DNA of 64,000 nt from Luteolibacter arcticus (GCF_025950235.1 NZ_JAPDDT010000002.1:62001-126000); one strand, 5' to 3'. Counted from the stretch's first letter, positions 52,069 through 61,176 are shown. Numbers and translations: made by a program. Notes: generated by a model from the letters alone, not told the origin.

Positions 52069-53403
52069 ATGCAAGAATCCCGCTTTCCGCTCGCCTTCCT
52101 CGCCGGGGCCATCGCCCTGGCCGCCGCCGTGGGTGCCCTCTACGTCTACCGCGGAAAATCCGTACCCGCACCGCCGCCGCAAGCGCCGGTGGTGGTGGAA
52201 GAAAAGAAGCCGGCCCCCACGCCGGAGACCATCCCGGCGAATCAAAAGGAGTCGGTGGTCGATGGCCCGGTGGATCCGGAAGCCGCGCTGGCGAATGCGG
52301 GGGTGGGACTGGCCGTGGTGAACCCGGCGGAGTTGCTTGGTCAGATCGGCACCGCGCTGGAATCCGGCGACTTTGAGAAGCTGGGGCAGTTGATCGGCAA
52401 GCAGGCACTGGACGATGGCACGCGCAAGCGGCTGGCCCAGCTCGCGACCCAGGCACCGAAGCTGCGCAAGCCGAATGCGGTGCAGGAAGTCGGCGAACTC
52501 GAGCTCAACCGCCGCGCCCGCTGGGCGCTGTGGCTGGATGGCGTGGAAGCCGGCCGCGACCGGATTTTCTTCGACCTCCAGCAGGAGGCCGGCAAGTGGT
52601 CGGTCCAATCGCTGGTGCTGCCGCCCGGTCCCGGCGAGCCGGTGCCAAAGGCGGTGCTGGTCGACGCTCTCGGCATTGTCGATGCCTTCCTGCAGGCGAC
52701 GCTGCACCAGCAGTTCGAGCTGGCGAAAGAGTTCGTCGATTCCACCACCGTCTCGGACGCGAAGATCGCGGGGCTTTGCATTCTCTTCGAAGACGGCAAC
52801 TACAAGCTGCGGCCGGACAAGCCGCTGCGCGCGATGTTCCAGCGGCCGGATACCTGCGGCTACATCGCCCGCGTGGTGGCCGCGGATGGCACCGATGCGG
52901 CGGAGTTTTCCATGGTCCTGCGCCAGCCGGAGAAAGACGGCCACTGGCGCGTCACCGACATCAACCTGGACCAACTGCTGGCCGATTACGCCAAGCGAGT
53001 GGCGGGTGGCGATGTCTACTACACGCCGCTGGTAAAGAACCCGAAGGGCGGCGACACGCTAGTACTCTATTTCGACTTCGATGAAGACACGCTCGCGCCG
53101 CGCACGCAGCGACAGCTCGATATCGTGGCGCAGATTCTCAAGACGGATCCCGACAAGCAGCTCACCCTTTCCGGTCACACCGACGCGCTCGGCACGGAGC
53201 CTTACAATGAAAAGCTCTCCCTCCGTCGCGCGAATTTCGTGAAGGAGTATCTGGTGAAGACCGGCGTCGCGGAAAACCAGGTCATCACCTTGGCCAAGGG
53301 CCAGTCGCAGCCGCGCCGGCCGAACTTCACCGAGAGCGGCGAGGACAATCCCGATGGCCGCCGCGTCAACCGCCGCGCCGAGATCTATCTCGACTTCGAC
53401 TGA
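52069..53403 (+). CDS. OmpA-family peptidoglycan-binding protein
   Basis: 444 residues. N-terminal hydrophobic anchor or signal (about 8-26), a Pro-rich linker, a helical/beta middle domain of about 250 residues and a C-terminal OmpA domain (about 325-444): V-L-Y-F-D-F-D-E-D-T-L, L-S-G-H-T-D-A-L-G-T, S-L-R-R-A-N-F-V-K-E-Y-L and N-R-R-A-E-I-Y-L. This domain binds the diaminopimelate of peptidoglycan. The stop codon overlaps the M23 start by one base. Confidence 0.9.
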   Translation: MQESRFPLAFLAGAIALAAAVGALYVYRGKSVPAPPPQAPVVVEEKKPAPTPETIPANQKESVVDGPVDPEAALANAGVGLAVVNPAELLGQIGTALESGDFEKLGQLIGKQALDDGTRKRLAQLATQAPKLRKPNAVQEVGELELNRRARWALWLDGVEAGRDRIFFDLQQEAGKWSVQSLVLPPGPGEPVPKAVLVDALGIVDAFLQATLHQQFELAKEFVDSTTVSDAKIAGLCILFEDGNYKLRPDKPLRAMFQRPDTCGYIARVVAADGTDAAEFSMVLRQPEKDGHWRVTDINLDQLLADYAKRVAGGDVYYTPLVKNPKGGDTLVLYFDFDEDTLAPRTQRQLDIVAQILKTDPDKQLTLSGHTDALGTEPYNEKLSLRRANFVKEYLVKTGVAENQVITLAKGQSQPRRPNFTESGEDNPDGRRVNRRAEIYLDFD

Positions 53404-54140
53404 TGGTCGCGCGCTCGCATCTGGTCTTCCTGTGCACTGCGGCCGGCATGCTCGGCATCGCGATGTGGCAGGATCGCCCGCCGGTGGTGCCACCGATCGA
53501 GGCACTCACTGGCTTTCAGGATGCCGATGCGCCGCTGCTACTTCCTTCCGATGGTCAACCGCGCTTCCGGCTGCATCAGTTCTCCGCTTGGCAGCTCGTG
53601 GAGATCCCGGCTGCCACCCGCTTTGAAAGCCCGCTGGGTTCCGAGCATGGAGCCCTGACTTGCAACGACCAGAAGTTCTGGGAGCTGAATGCCGAGCGCG
53701 GCGGTCATCACACCGGCGATGATTTGAATGGCATCGGCGGAGGGAACAGCGACCTGGGCGATCCCGTTTTTGCGACGGCCGATGGGCTGGTTTCATTCGT
53801 CGGCGAGCCGTCGCCGGGTTCGGGAAAGACGATCATCGTGGCGCACCGCGACCGCGAGGGCCGCTTGCTTGAGTCGATGTATGCCCACCTCGATCGCATC
53901 GACGTGGTCGCCGGTGCGTTGGTCGCCCGTGGCGCGAAAATCGGCACCGTCGGCACCGCGAACGGCTACTATCCGGCGCACCTGCATTTCGAGATGCGGC
54001 GCGGCGATGGCATCGACGTTGGGTCAGGCTACAGCATGCTTCCGCTCAATCGCCTCGACCCCGCGAAGACCATCGCGGAACTCGCGGGGAGTGCCCCGGA
54101 CGAGCTTTCGCCTTCGCCCTTGGCGGCCGCGCTCAAGTAA
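53403..54140 (+). CDS. M23-family peptidase
   Basis: 245 residues. Hydrophobic N-terminus (about 7-22) for export. The zinc site is H-H-T-G-D-D (102-107) and H-L-H-F-E (193-197), with a further His at 162 in Y-A-H-L-D. These are all the M23 (LytM-type) residues. An active peptidoglycan endopeptidase is expected. Starts at the last base of the OmpA stop codon, so translation is probably coupled. Confidence 0.92.
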   Translation: MVARSHLVFLCTAAGMLGIAMWQDRPPVVPPIEALTGFQDADAPLLLPSDGQPRFRLHQFSAWQLVEIPAATRFESPLGSEHGALTCNDQKFWELNAERGGHHTGDDLNGIGGGNSDLGDPVFATADGLVSFVGEPSPGSGKTIIVAHRDREGRLLESMYAHLDRIDVVAGALVARGAKIGTVGTANGYYPAHLHFEMRRGDGIDVGSGYSMLPLNRLDPAKTIAELAGSAPDELSPSPLAAALK

Positions 54141-54321
54141 GGGGCGGCGAGGGGAAAGAAAAAGAGTGCTGCCAGGGAACCGCGGCAAACCCGGACAAAC
54201 TACCGTTGCTCCGATCAAGGCCTGGCGGGATTCGCCTGCCGAACCTCCACGGCCCCTGACAGCAGGCGGAGGAAACAGCGCCGGCCCGCCTGTGGCAAGC
54301 GGTTTGACACGGACGCGCGAC

Positions 54322-54594
54322 ATGACCATCAATCTGACCATGAGGAGGAGGGTGAACATCACCGGCCTGAAGTCCCGGCTGTCCGAATTTGTCGGGATGG
54401 CCGAGGCAGGGGAGGAAGTTCTGATCTGCCGCGGCAACCTCCCCGTGGCGCGGCTTGTGCCTTTTGCGGCTCCGGCCGGAACGCCTCGCAAGCTCTCCGA
54501 GATTCGCGGGTGGCTGGACGATGGAGACGATTTTCAGCGCCGACTTGAAGCTCGTCGGGCTCGTGTTGCGGGGGATGGCAGCTGCTCGTCGTGA
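54322..54594 (+). CDS. Phd/YefM-family antitoxin (orphan)
   Basis: 90 residues from ATG 54322. The N-terminal pattern V-N-I-T-G-L-K-S-R-L-S-E-F-V-G-M-A-E-A-G-E-E-V-L-I-C-R, then P-V-A-R-L-V-P-F, is the Phd/YefM DNA-binding antitoxin fold. The expected partner, a Doc or RelE/PIN toxin gene directly downstream, is missing: the next gene is a 74-residue membrane protein. It may be a solitary regulator or the remains of a toxin-antitoxin pair. Confidence 0.85.
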   Translation: MTINLTMRRRVNITGLKSRLSEFVGMAEAGEEVLICRGNLPVARLVPFAAPAGTPRKLSEIRGWLDDGDDFQRRLEARRARVAGDGSCSS

Positions 54595-54642
54595 GTAATC
54601 ACTCCTTGCCCGAGCCACTCGATACCGCATAGCGTTTTAAAG

Positions 54643-54867
54643 ATGGATCAACTTTGCTTTGTCAGCGGTCTGGGGGGCCAGGAACTGGCTGTAATCTGTT
54701 TCCTCTTGTTTCCTCTGATTCTCTCACTGGTGGCCTTGATCCAGTGTCTGTCGGCCAATTTCCCGCAAGGAAGCGAGAAGATCGTTTGGGTAATCGTTCT
54801 GCTGGCCCTTCCTATTCTCGGTCCGATCCTCTGGTGGACTATTGGGACCAAGAAGACTTTGAAGTGA
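54643..54867 (+). CDS. Small membrane protein with PLD-nuclease N-terminal domain
   Basis: 74 residues with two membrane segments (about 14-37 and 47-66). The I-V-W-V-I-V-L-L-A-L-P-I-L-G-P-I-L-W-W and the final basic tail match the PLDc_N domain found ahead of phospholipase D or cardiolipin synthase domains and as stand-alone small proteins. Its 3' end is one base from the queA stop codon (tail to tail). Confidence 0.75.
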   Translation: MDQLCFVSGLGGQELAVICFLLFPLILSLVALIQCLSANFPQGSEKIVWVIVLLALPILGPILWWTIGTKKTLK

Positions 54868-54868
54868 T

Positions 54869-55861
54869 TCACACCAGAAGCATGCAATCGCCGTAGCTGT
54901 AGAAGCGGTAGCGCTCCCGCACCGCTTCGCGGTAGGCCTCTATCACCAGCTCGCGGCCGGCGAAGGCGCTCACCAGCATGATCAGCGTGCTCTCCGGCAG
55001 GTGGAAATTCGTCAGCAGCCCGCCGATCACGCGGAACTCGTAGGGCGGATAGATGAAGATGTCGGTCGCGCCCCGCTGCTCTTCGTCAACCAGGCGTGTC
55101 GTCGTGCCCGACTTTCCGAGATGCTCCAGCACCCGTGTTGCCGTGGTGCCGACGGCGACTACCCGTTCGGCCTCGTTCACCCGCCGGGCGGTTTCCTGTG
55201 AAAGCAAGTAGCGCTCCGAGTGCATCTCGTGCTCTTCCGGCGTGTCCACTTGCACCGGGCGGAACGTGCCGACGCCGACGTGCAGTGTGAGGAAGGCATG
55301 CGGCAGCTTCTCTAACATCTCCGGCGTGAAGTGCAGCCCCGCGGTCGGCGCGGCGATGGCGCCTTCCTCGCGGGCGAAGACCGTCTGATAGCGCTCGCGA
55401 TCCACCATCTCGTCATCGCGACCCATGTAATGCGGCAGCGCGAGATGACCATGGCGGTCGAGGTCCACCGGTACTTCCCAGCGGATCAGCCGGTCGCCAT
55501 TGTCGAATACTTCTACTACGGTTCCAGTAGTTCCGCCGACGATCACCGGCTTGCCGATGCGCATCTTCTTCCCCGGCCGCACCAGGCACCGCCACTCCAG
55601 CGGCGAGAGGCGGTCCAGGCAAAGCAGCTCGATCTTGCCATCGTCCGAGAACACCCGCGCCGGGATCACCTTGGTGTCGTTCAGCACCAGCAAGTCGTCC
55701 GGCCGCAGGTATTCCGGAAAGTCGCGGAACATCCGGTGCTCGATCTTCCCCGAGTCACGGTGCACCACCATCATCCGGGACGCTGCGCGTTCCTCCAGCG
55801 GCCGCGAGGCGATCAGCTCCGGCGGCAGGTCGTAGTGGAAGTCGCTCGTCCGCAAACCCAT
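54869..55861 (-). CDS. queA: S-adenosylmethionine:tRNA ribosyltransferase-isomerase
   Basis: 330 residues. F-H-Y-D-L-P-P-E-L-I-A near the start, L-L-V-L-N-D-T-K-V-I-P-A-R, G-A-I-A-A-P-T-A-G-L-H-F, and the C-terminal L-T-N-F-H-L-P-E-S-T-L-I-M-L-V-S-A-F-A-G are all QueA motifs. It transfers the ribosyl part of SAM onto preQ1 at tRNA position 34, making epoxyqueuosine. No other queuosine gene lies nearby. Confidence 0.96.
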   Translation of the reverse strand: MGLRTSDFHYDLPPELIASRPLEERAASRMMVVHRDSGKIEHRMFRDFPEYLRPDDLLVLNDTKVIPARVFSDDGKIELLCLDRLSPLEWRCLVRPGKKMRIGKPVIVGGTTGTVVEVFDNGDRLIRWEVPVDLDRHGHLALPHYMGRDDEMVDRERYQTVFAREEGAIAAPTAGLHFTPEMLEKLPHAFLTLHVGVGTFRPVQVDTPEEHEMHSERYLLSQETARRVNEAERVVAVGTTATRVLEHLGKSGTTTRLVDEEQRGATDIFIYPPYEFRVIGGLLTNFHLPESTLIMLVSAFAGRELVIEAYREAVRERYRFYSYGDCMLLV

Positions 55862-55942
55862 GCCCCGGCTGTAGCGGTGACGACGGCCGTCGGCAAGAGT
55901 TGCGGAGATTGACCGGTCATGGCCGTTCCCTAGATTGAAAAC

Positions 55943-56863
55943 ATGAGGATGCTTCCATGGATCGCCGTTGTCGCCTGTACTGGCATCAGTCCGCTATCGG
56001 CCGGCAGCGCGGCCTTTTTGCCGGATGGCCGGATTTTGTATGCGGAGGACGCAGTTCTTCAAATCGTGACGCCGGGATCCGAGGCACCCGCGACGTTGCT
56101 GACCTATCCCGAAGGCTTTGCCCCGACGAATGCCTCGGTGGCGAGAGCCGGGGAGGAAATCATCGTGGCCGGAGAAGAGGGCGCGATGGCGTGGAAGCCG
56201 GGTGCGCCGACGGAGCAGGCATGGCGGAAGGTATGGACGCCGCCTGAGGGAGAATCGCTGGAGGACGTCGCCGTGGATCCGAAGTCCGGGATGGCGGTTT
56301 TTGTTACCTCGACCGAGGAAGGTACCGCATCGTGGTGGGCCATGGCGAGTAGGGAAGGGAAACCGGGGAAGGTATACAACCGCCGTGCCAACGGAGCGGA
56401 GAACCCGGTCTTCGATGCCGCGGGAAACCTCTACTTCACGCTCCATGGGGATGTCTGGAAAGGCGGAGTCGAAGTAGGCGACTCGGAGGAGGTTCCCTTT
56501 GTCCTGACGGGTACCCGGATCTGGCCTTTGGCCGAACTCGAGACAGGGCCCGGAAACAGCTCGGGCACGGGAGCGAATGGCATCTTGCCCCTGAAGGATC
56601 ACTTGGTCGTCGAGCGCAGCCGCTTGGGAGGCAGCGGCTGGGGACAAATCGTGCGGGTTCCCAATGCGGATGCATTCGAAGCCGGTTCGCCGCTCAAGTG
56701 GGACGAACTTGAGGAATCCTCGTCGCGATGCCATGTGGCGTTGTCGCCGGATGGTGGCCGCGCGTTGATTTACATCCGCGACGCGGCACGGTGGTTCGAA
56801 GTCGATCCGGCGAAGGGCGAGATCACGCCGTTGCCAAAGTCAGTGCCGCCCAAAGGGGAGTAG
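55943..56863 (+). CDS. Hypothetical exported beta-propeller-like protein
   Basis: 306 residues with a signal peptide (M-R-M-L-P-W-I-A-V-V-A-C). The body has repeated blades such as F-L-P-D-G-R-I-L-Y-A-E-D, V-A-V-D-P-K-S-G-M-A-V-F, F-D-A-A-G-N-L-Y-F-T and L-S-P-D-G-G-R-A-L-I-Y-I, a WD40/TolB-like pattern. No catalytic motif. The final 24 bases overlap the glycosidase-glycosyltransferase gene on the other strand. Confidence 0.65.
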   Translation: MRMLPWIAVVACTGISPLSAGSAAFLPDGRILYAEDAVLQIVTPGSEAPATLLTYPEGFAPTNASVARAGEEIIVAGEEGAMAWKPGAPTEQAWRKVWTPPEGESLEDVAVDPKSGMAVFVTSTEEGTASWWAMASREGKPGKVYNRRANGAENPVFDAAGNLYFTLHGDVWKGGVEVGDSEEVPFVLTGTRIWPLAELETGPGNSSGTGANGILPLKDHLVVERSRLGGSGWGQIVRVPNADAFEAGSPLKWDELEESSSRCHVALSPDGGRALIYIRDAARWFEVDPAKGEITPLPKSVPPKGE

Positions 56864-58903
56864 CCTCGCATCGCCCCACACCCGCACCAGCGTCCGCTTG
56901 CCAATGCCGTCGCCGCGCTCGGTGGCAAGTAGCAGGCGCGTGCCGTCTTTCTCCACGTCCCAGGCATCGCTTTCTCCGCCCGCTTTCCAGCCCGCGGTGA
57001 GCAGCTGCTGGAGGAAGTCGTCGCGCGTTTCTCCATCCGGCGACCAGATCGGGAATTCCGTGTCCGGCCGGGGAGCGGGGCGGTGATGATTCGTGGAGCG
57101 GCCCGTCCAGTGCTGGCAGCGGTACCACGAGCGCAGCCGCGGTTGCAGCCACTCCAGCAGGTTGAGCCGCTGGTGACTGATGAAATCGTCGAAGCGGGCA
57201 TCGAGCGGGCGCAGCGGTTGCATGCGATCGGTCACGCCCTGGTAGCCGGCCTGTCCCATGCGACCGAAGTAGATGATCGAGCCTTCGACGGCGCGCACGG
57301 GTCCGCCGGAGTAAACAAAGCCGTCCCACTTCGCATCGCCGGCCGCGGTGAAGCGCTGCGGGTGCTTCGCGATGAGCAGGGCTTCCGCCTTGCCGTAGCC
57401 GATCTGCTGGCGGAGGAAGCCGCGCAGTGAAGGCCTGCGGTGGTGCCAGACGAAGGCGGTCGGCGCGAATCCGAGACGGTAGCCCTTGTCGCGCAGTCGC
57501 CAGCAGAAGTCCACGTCGTCACCGGCGGTGGTGAATTGCGGATCGAAGCCGCCGATGTCGAAGTACGCCGTCCGTAGTACTGAAATATTGCACCCGGGCA
57601 GGTGCTCGGCCTCGGCATCGTCGAGCATCACGTGGCTCGGGGCACCGGACGCGGCGGTGACGATCGCTTCGGCGTCCGTCTGCGGGCGTGGCGGGAGATT
57701 CGGGCCGCCGGCAGCATCCCAGCCCTTGGCAAAGGCGCCGGCCAGGCCGGCCAGCCAGCCTTCGTCCGCCTCGCAGTCGTCATCGGTGTAGGCGAGGATT
57801 TCTCCCGTGGCGGCCTCGGCACCTGCATTGCGAGCGGCGCTCAGGCCGCCGGGCTCCAGCGTCAGCAAGCGCACCTTGGGGAAACGGGCGGCGACGAGCT
57901 CCGTTGTGCCATCGGTCGACCCGTCATCCACGACGATGATCTCGTGCGCCGGCAAGGTCTGCTTCTCCAAGGCCGCCACGCAAGCAGCGATCCGCGAGGC
58001 GCCATTGCGGGTACAGACAATGACCGAGAATCTGCCATCTACCATCTGCCATCCATGATCTCTCCACGCTCCCCGCACCGCGGCGAGCGCCGGCTTCTCG
58101 CGGCTCTCGCGGTCGATCAGGCCGAAGTCCCAATCGAGCACCTCGATGCCCGCATTCCACCAGCGGTCGCTCCAGGCATAGACCGTCATGCCGGCCATGC
58201 CTTCCTCGCGGGCGATGCGGATGGCCCAGGCGAGAATCTCGGCCTGCTTCGCTGTGCCATTGCGCTGCGAATCGAGCCCGAACTCCGAGATCAGCACCGG
58301 TCGGTCGCCGGCGATGTGGTGCAGCCGCCGCAGGTAGCTGCGGAAGGCGGTCTCGCTCTCGAGATAGACGTTGAAGGCGGTGAAGTCGGCATTCTCCGGT
58401 TCGAGGTACTCGGTGCTCGGGTAGTTGCCGTAGCACCATAGCAGGTCCGGCCGGAGCTCCTTCCCGAGCGCGATCAGTCCTTCGAGCGCCTGGCGGACTT
58501 GCACCGGCCCCATCCAGCGGACGAGGTCGGCGGGCACCTCATTGGCGACGAATACCCCGGCCAGCGCGCGATGGCCTTCCAAGGCGCGCAGGCTTTCCGC
58601 CAGCGAGACCTGGGCGGCGGAAAGGACGCGATCGTCCTTGAGGAAATCGACTGCCTGCGGCCAGCGCAGGCCGCCGAAGACGCGAAGGCCGTGCGCCAGG
58701 GCGGCATCCAGCAAGCGCCGGTCCGGCATTTCGTAGAGCCGCAGGGCATTGAATCCGGCCGCGACGATCCTTTCGAAATCGGCCGCGAAGTCGTCCGGCC
58801 AGCCGCCGGGGAACGGACCGTAGGTCACCGCCCGGACGTCGAAGCGCCTTCCCCCGGACCGGAAGAATTTGCCATCAACACTCAGCGGCTCCATCGGGGG
58901 CAA
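56840..58903 (-). CDS. Fusion of a glycoside-hydrolase-like TIM barrel and a family 2 glycosyltransferase
   Basis: 687 residues. Residues 1-285 form a TIM-barrel glycosidase-like domain (F-N-A-L-R-L-Y, V-F-V-A-N-E-V-P, with the Asn-Glu acid/base pair, then V-L-I-S-E-F-G-L-D with the second Glu). Residues about 295-590 are a GT2 domain: F-S-V-I-V-C-T-R-N-G, V-V-D-D-G-S-T-D, Y-T-D-D-D-C-E-A-D and G-D-D-V-D-F-C-W-R-L. The C-terminus is variable. A single protein could trim and rebuild a glycan. No signal peptide is seen. Overlaps the gene at 55943-56863 tail to tail. Confidence 0.8.
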   Translation of the reverse strand: MPPMEPLSVDGKFFRSGGRRFDVRAVTYGPFPGGWPDDFAADFERIVAAGFNALRLYEMPDRRLLDAALAHGLRVFGGLRWPQAVDFLKDDRVLSAAQVSLAESLRALEGHRALAGVFVANEVPADLVRWMGPVQVRQALEGLIALGKELRPDLLWCYGNYPSTEYLEPENADFTAFNVYLESETAFRSYLRRLHHIAGDRPVLISEFGLDSQRNGTAKQAEILAWAIRIAREEGMAGMTVYAWSDRWWNAGIEVLDWDFGLIDRESREKPALAAVRGAWRDHGWQMVDGRFSVIVCTRNGASRIAACVAALEKQTLPAHEIIVVDDGSTDGTTELVAARFPKVRLLTLEPGGLSAARNAGAEAATGEILAYTDDDCEADEGWLAGLAGAFAKGWDAAGGPNLPPRPQTDAEAIVTAASGAPSHVMLDDAEAEHLPGCNISVLRTAYFDIGGFDPQFTTAGDDVDFCWRLRDKGYRLGFAPTAFVWHHRRPSLRGFLRQQIGYGKAEALLIAKHPQRFTAAGDAKWDGFVYSGGPVRAVEGSIIYFGRMGQAGYQGVTDRMQPLRPLDARFDDFISHQRLNLLEWLQPRLRSWYRCQHWTGRSTNHHRPAPRPDTEFPIWSPDGETRDDFLQQLLTAGWKAGGESDAWDVEKDGTRLLLATERGDGIGKRTLVRVWGDARLLPFGRH

Positions 58904-58970
58904 ACCCTAGGGAGCGGTCTGGAACTTCCAAGCCCCAACCATGCCCGAGGGCACGCGGCCGCCATGAAAC

Positions 58971-59005
58971 GAAAAAGGCCGCCCGGAATCCCGGACGGCC
59001 TTTTT
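58971..59005 (-). terminator. Terminator of the desaturase gene
   Basis: AAAAAGGCCG and CGGCCTTTTT pair around an inner CCGG/CCGG hairpin. On the minus strand it is 14 bases after the desaturase stop codon and has T-runs on both strands, so it could act both ways. Confidence 0.8.
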
Positions 59006-59018
59006 GGAAAAGATCGGC

Positions 59019-60146
59019 TCAAGCTCCGGCGCTGACCATGCGGCCGCGGCGGATCTCGGAGAGGTGCTGGAGCATCTCGCGGGTCTCCTTGCTCCAGCGG
59101 CGCAGCGCATTGCGGGAGAGGTCCACGCGGTCGGCCATCGCCTTTTCAAGCTCGTGGTAGTTGGCGCTCAGACGCTCGATCAGGGCGTTCATGGCCTCGA
59201 GGGCCTTGTCGCGAAGCGGGTGGTCGCCCTCGGCTTGCAGGCGCTCCAGCTCCTGGTTCGCGCGGCGGCGGGCTTCGGCCATCTCGGCGAGCAGCACCTT
59301 TGTGGCGGGCACGCGGCGAAGCTCGCTGGTCAGGCCGATTTTCGAGAGTCCCCAGATCGCCCACTTGGTGGGGTCGAAGTTCCACGGCTTCACGCCATTG
59401 CGGTAGTCGTGTTGGAACTCGTGGTGATAATTGTGGTAGCCCTCGCCGAAGGTGACGAGCGACATCACGAAGCTGTCACGGGCGCTGCAGCGGGTGGAAT
59501 AAGGCTGGCGGCCGATGGTGTGGCAGAGCGAATTGATGAAGAAGGTGCACTGCTGGACGCAGAAGACGCGCAGCACGCCGACGATCAGGAAGCCGGCGAG
59601 GGCTCCGATGGCTCCACCGGCAAAGAAGTAACCGATCACGGCGGGAAGCAGGAGACCGACGACCAGGGCGATCAGCTTGTCCCAGCGGTGCTGCCACATG
59701 ACCAGCTTGTCCTTGCGGAGGTCATTGACGTTATCGAGCGGCGGCTCGGGCAGGGTCTTGAAGAGGATCCAGCCGACGTGGGCCCAGAAGAAGCCCTTAG
59801 AGATGTCGTATGGATCGTCGTCGTGGTCGGTGTGCTTGTGGTGGCGGCGGTGGTCGGAGCACCAGTTCAGCGCCGAGTTTTCAAAGGCACAGGCACCGAA
59901 GACCAGGGTGAAGAGTTTCACCGGCCACTTGGCCTTGAACGAGAGGTGCGAGAACAAGCGGTGGTAGCCGAGCGTGATGCTCATGCCAGTCGCGATGCAG
60001 TAGAAGGCAAAGAGGCTCCACAGGAGAGGCCCGCCATCGTAGTGCCACAGGAAGATGGGCGCCGCGACAATCGCAAGCAGGGTGATAGTGCCGAGGAACC
60101 CGGTGTTGATCCAATCAACACGCCCGGAGGGAATGCTCAATTTCAT
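59019..60146 (-). CDS. Acyl-CoA/fatty acid desaturase with helical C-terminal extension
   Basis: 375 residues. The three di-iron His boxes are present: G-Y-H-R-L-F-S-H, D-H-R-R-H-H-K-H-T-D and G-E-G-Y-H-N-Y-H-H-E-F. Four membrane segments surround them. It makes a double bond (probably delta-9) in acyl chains. About 85 residues at the C-terminus (after K-W-A-I-W-G-L-S-K) are Arg/Glu/Leu-rich and likely coiled coil, which is longer than in usual bacterial desaturases. Confidence 0.92.
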   Translation of the reverse strand: MKLSIPSGRVDWINTGFLGTITLLAIVAAPIFLWHYDGGPLLWSLFAFYCIATGMSITLGYHRLFSHLSFKAKWPVKLFTLVFGACAFENSALNWCSDHRRHHKHTDHDDDPYDISKGFFWAHVGWILFKTLPEPPLDNVNDLRKDKLVMWQHRWDKLIALVVGLLLPAVIGYFFAGGAIGALAGFLIVGVLRVFCVQQCTFFINSLCHTIGRQPYSTRCSARDSFVMSLVTFGEGYHNYHHEFQHDYRNGVKPWNFDPTKWAIWGLSKIGLTSELRRVPATKVLLAEMAEARRRANQELERLQAEGDHPLRDKALEAMNALIERLSANYHELEKAMADRVDLSRNALRRWSKETREMLQHLSEIRRGRMVSAGA

Positions 60147-60333
60147 GAAGTTCTATGCCCGTAGGGGCGAGGACCGATAGCCCACTTTTCAGGCCCGGTC
60201 AATGTCGCAACAGGTACTTTTGCCCGATTGCTTGGAATCTCAAAGGATTCTTTTTGAAATTCTAAGCTTGTGATTTGCCCTTAAGTGGTCAGCATAACCC
60301 CGCGCTCGCCACCTGGCAGATTCAAGGCATGGA

Positions 60334-60377
60334 GGGTCATCAGACGGGTGGTTGCATTCGGTGGTGATCTGAAACCC
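60334..60377 (+). promoter_or_regulatory. Possible leader hairpin of the RRM gene
   Basis: GGGT (60334-60337) and TCAGA (60340-60344) can pair with TCTGA (60368-60372) and ACCC (60374-60377), enclosing a G/T-rich loop. It is 54 bases before the RRM start. Cold-inducible RNA-binding proteins often have structured leaders. Within the 284-base gap (60147-60430) nothing else coding is seen. Confidence 0.35.
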
Positions 60378-60430
60378 GGTTCGTCGGGGACAGTCGAAGA
60401 GAAGTAGGATTTCGGGCCAATTGACTAGCA

Positions 60431-60874
60431 ATGAGTAAGATGTATGTGGGGAACCTCCCCTTTTCCGCCAGCGAAGATGACCTGCGCGAAGCCTTCGGCC
60501 AATTCGGTGAAGTGACTGATGTCGCCTTGATGATGGACCGTGAAACCGGCCGCCCGCGCGGCTTTGCCTTCATTACGATGGGCAGCAAGGAAGCAATGGA
60601 TGCCGCGATCAAGGGCCTGGATGGCCAAGACCTCGGCGGCCGCAATCTGACCGTGAATGAAGCCCGCCCGCGCGAAGAGCGCTCTGGTGGCGGTGGTGGC
60701 TACGGCGGCGGCGGTGGCGAACGTCGCGGTGGCGGCGGCGGTGGTGGCTACGGCGAACGCCGTGGTGGTGGCGGCGGCGGTGGCGGCAAGGGCGGCTACG
60801 GCGGCGGCGGTGGTGGCGGTGGTGGCAAGGGCGGCTACGGTGGTGGCGGCGGCGGCGGTGGCCGTCGCTGGTAA
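60431..60874 (+). CDS. RRM RNA-binding protein with glycine-rich tail
   Basis: 147 residues. One RRM domain (2-82) with RNP2 M-Y-V-G-N-L (4-9) and RNP1 R-G-F-A-F-I-T-M (43-50), the aromatic residues in place. From about 86 the tail is made of Gly runs broken by Y, ER and KGGY, an RGG-like disordered region. Similar proteins in cyanobacteria and other bacteria are cold-induced RNA chaperones. The tail could favour phase separation, which is inference. It ends at a strong terminator. Confidence 0.93.
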   Translation: MSKMYVGNLPFSASEDDLREAFGQFGEVTDVALMMDRETGRPRGFAFITMGSKEAMDAAIKGLDGQDLGGRNLTVNEARPREERSGGGGGYGGGGGERRGGGGGGGYGERRGGGGGGGGKGGYGGGGGGGGGKGGYGGGGGGGGRRW

Positions 60875-60907
60875 TACCCAGCCCCGGCAACACCCGGATT
60901 TTTTCCC

Positions 60908-60940
60908 AAGGCGGACCTCCTCGCGGAGGCCCGCCTTTTT
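60908..60940 (+). terminator. Terminator of the RRM gene
   Basis: AAGGCGG-A-CCTCC and GGAGG-C-CCGCCTT form a long GC stem with a short loop, followed by TTTTTC. It lies 33 bases after the stop codon. Confidence 0.88.
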
Positions 60941-61176
60941 CGTTAAGAGAGCGGTGGCATTCTTCATGGCCGCGATGACCTCCAGATTGAATGGAACGAA
61001 AGGTGGAGTGACGGAATCGAATCGATCGGCAAGTTTGACAGCCCGCCAGCCTACCGCTACCCCTGTGCCCGAACCTATGGAGAAGTTTCGCATGCCTGCC
61101 GCCATTGACGACATTGCTGTCGTCTGCGGGGACATGTCGTGATGGATCGGAAATAACGCGATCGCCGCCTGTCCCC
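60941..61176. other. Gap before the MATE gene, no supported protein gene
   Basis: The 365 bases from 60875 to 61239 hold a terminator at each end and the tRNA-like stretch in between. Because a second terminator lies at 61177-61208 without a protein gene before it, a short untranslated RNA could be made here on the plus strand. No known RNA family is recognised. Confidence 0.35.
61004..61063 (-). pseudogene. tRNA-Asp-like remnant
   Basis: On the minus strand the 60-base stretch has the parts of a tRNA in order: GGGGT near the 5' end pairing with ACTCC at the 3' end, a short D-arm AGC-GGTAG-GCT, a 6-bp anticodon stem GGCGGG/CTTGCC around CTGTCAAA (anticodon GTC, Asp), and a T-loop TTCGATT. 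It is too short, its anticodon loop has 8 bases and the T-stem pairs poorly, so it is probably decayed or fortuitous. Confidence 0.3.

Noticed and set aside
60657..61142. 161-codon Ala/Val-rich frame over the RRM tail
   Set aside because: It is the alternative frame of a GGN repeat, which gives long Ala/Val runs; not a gene.
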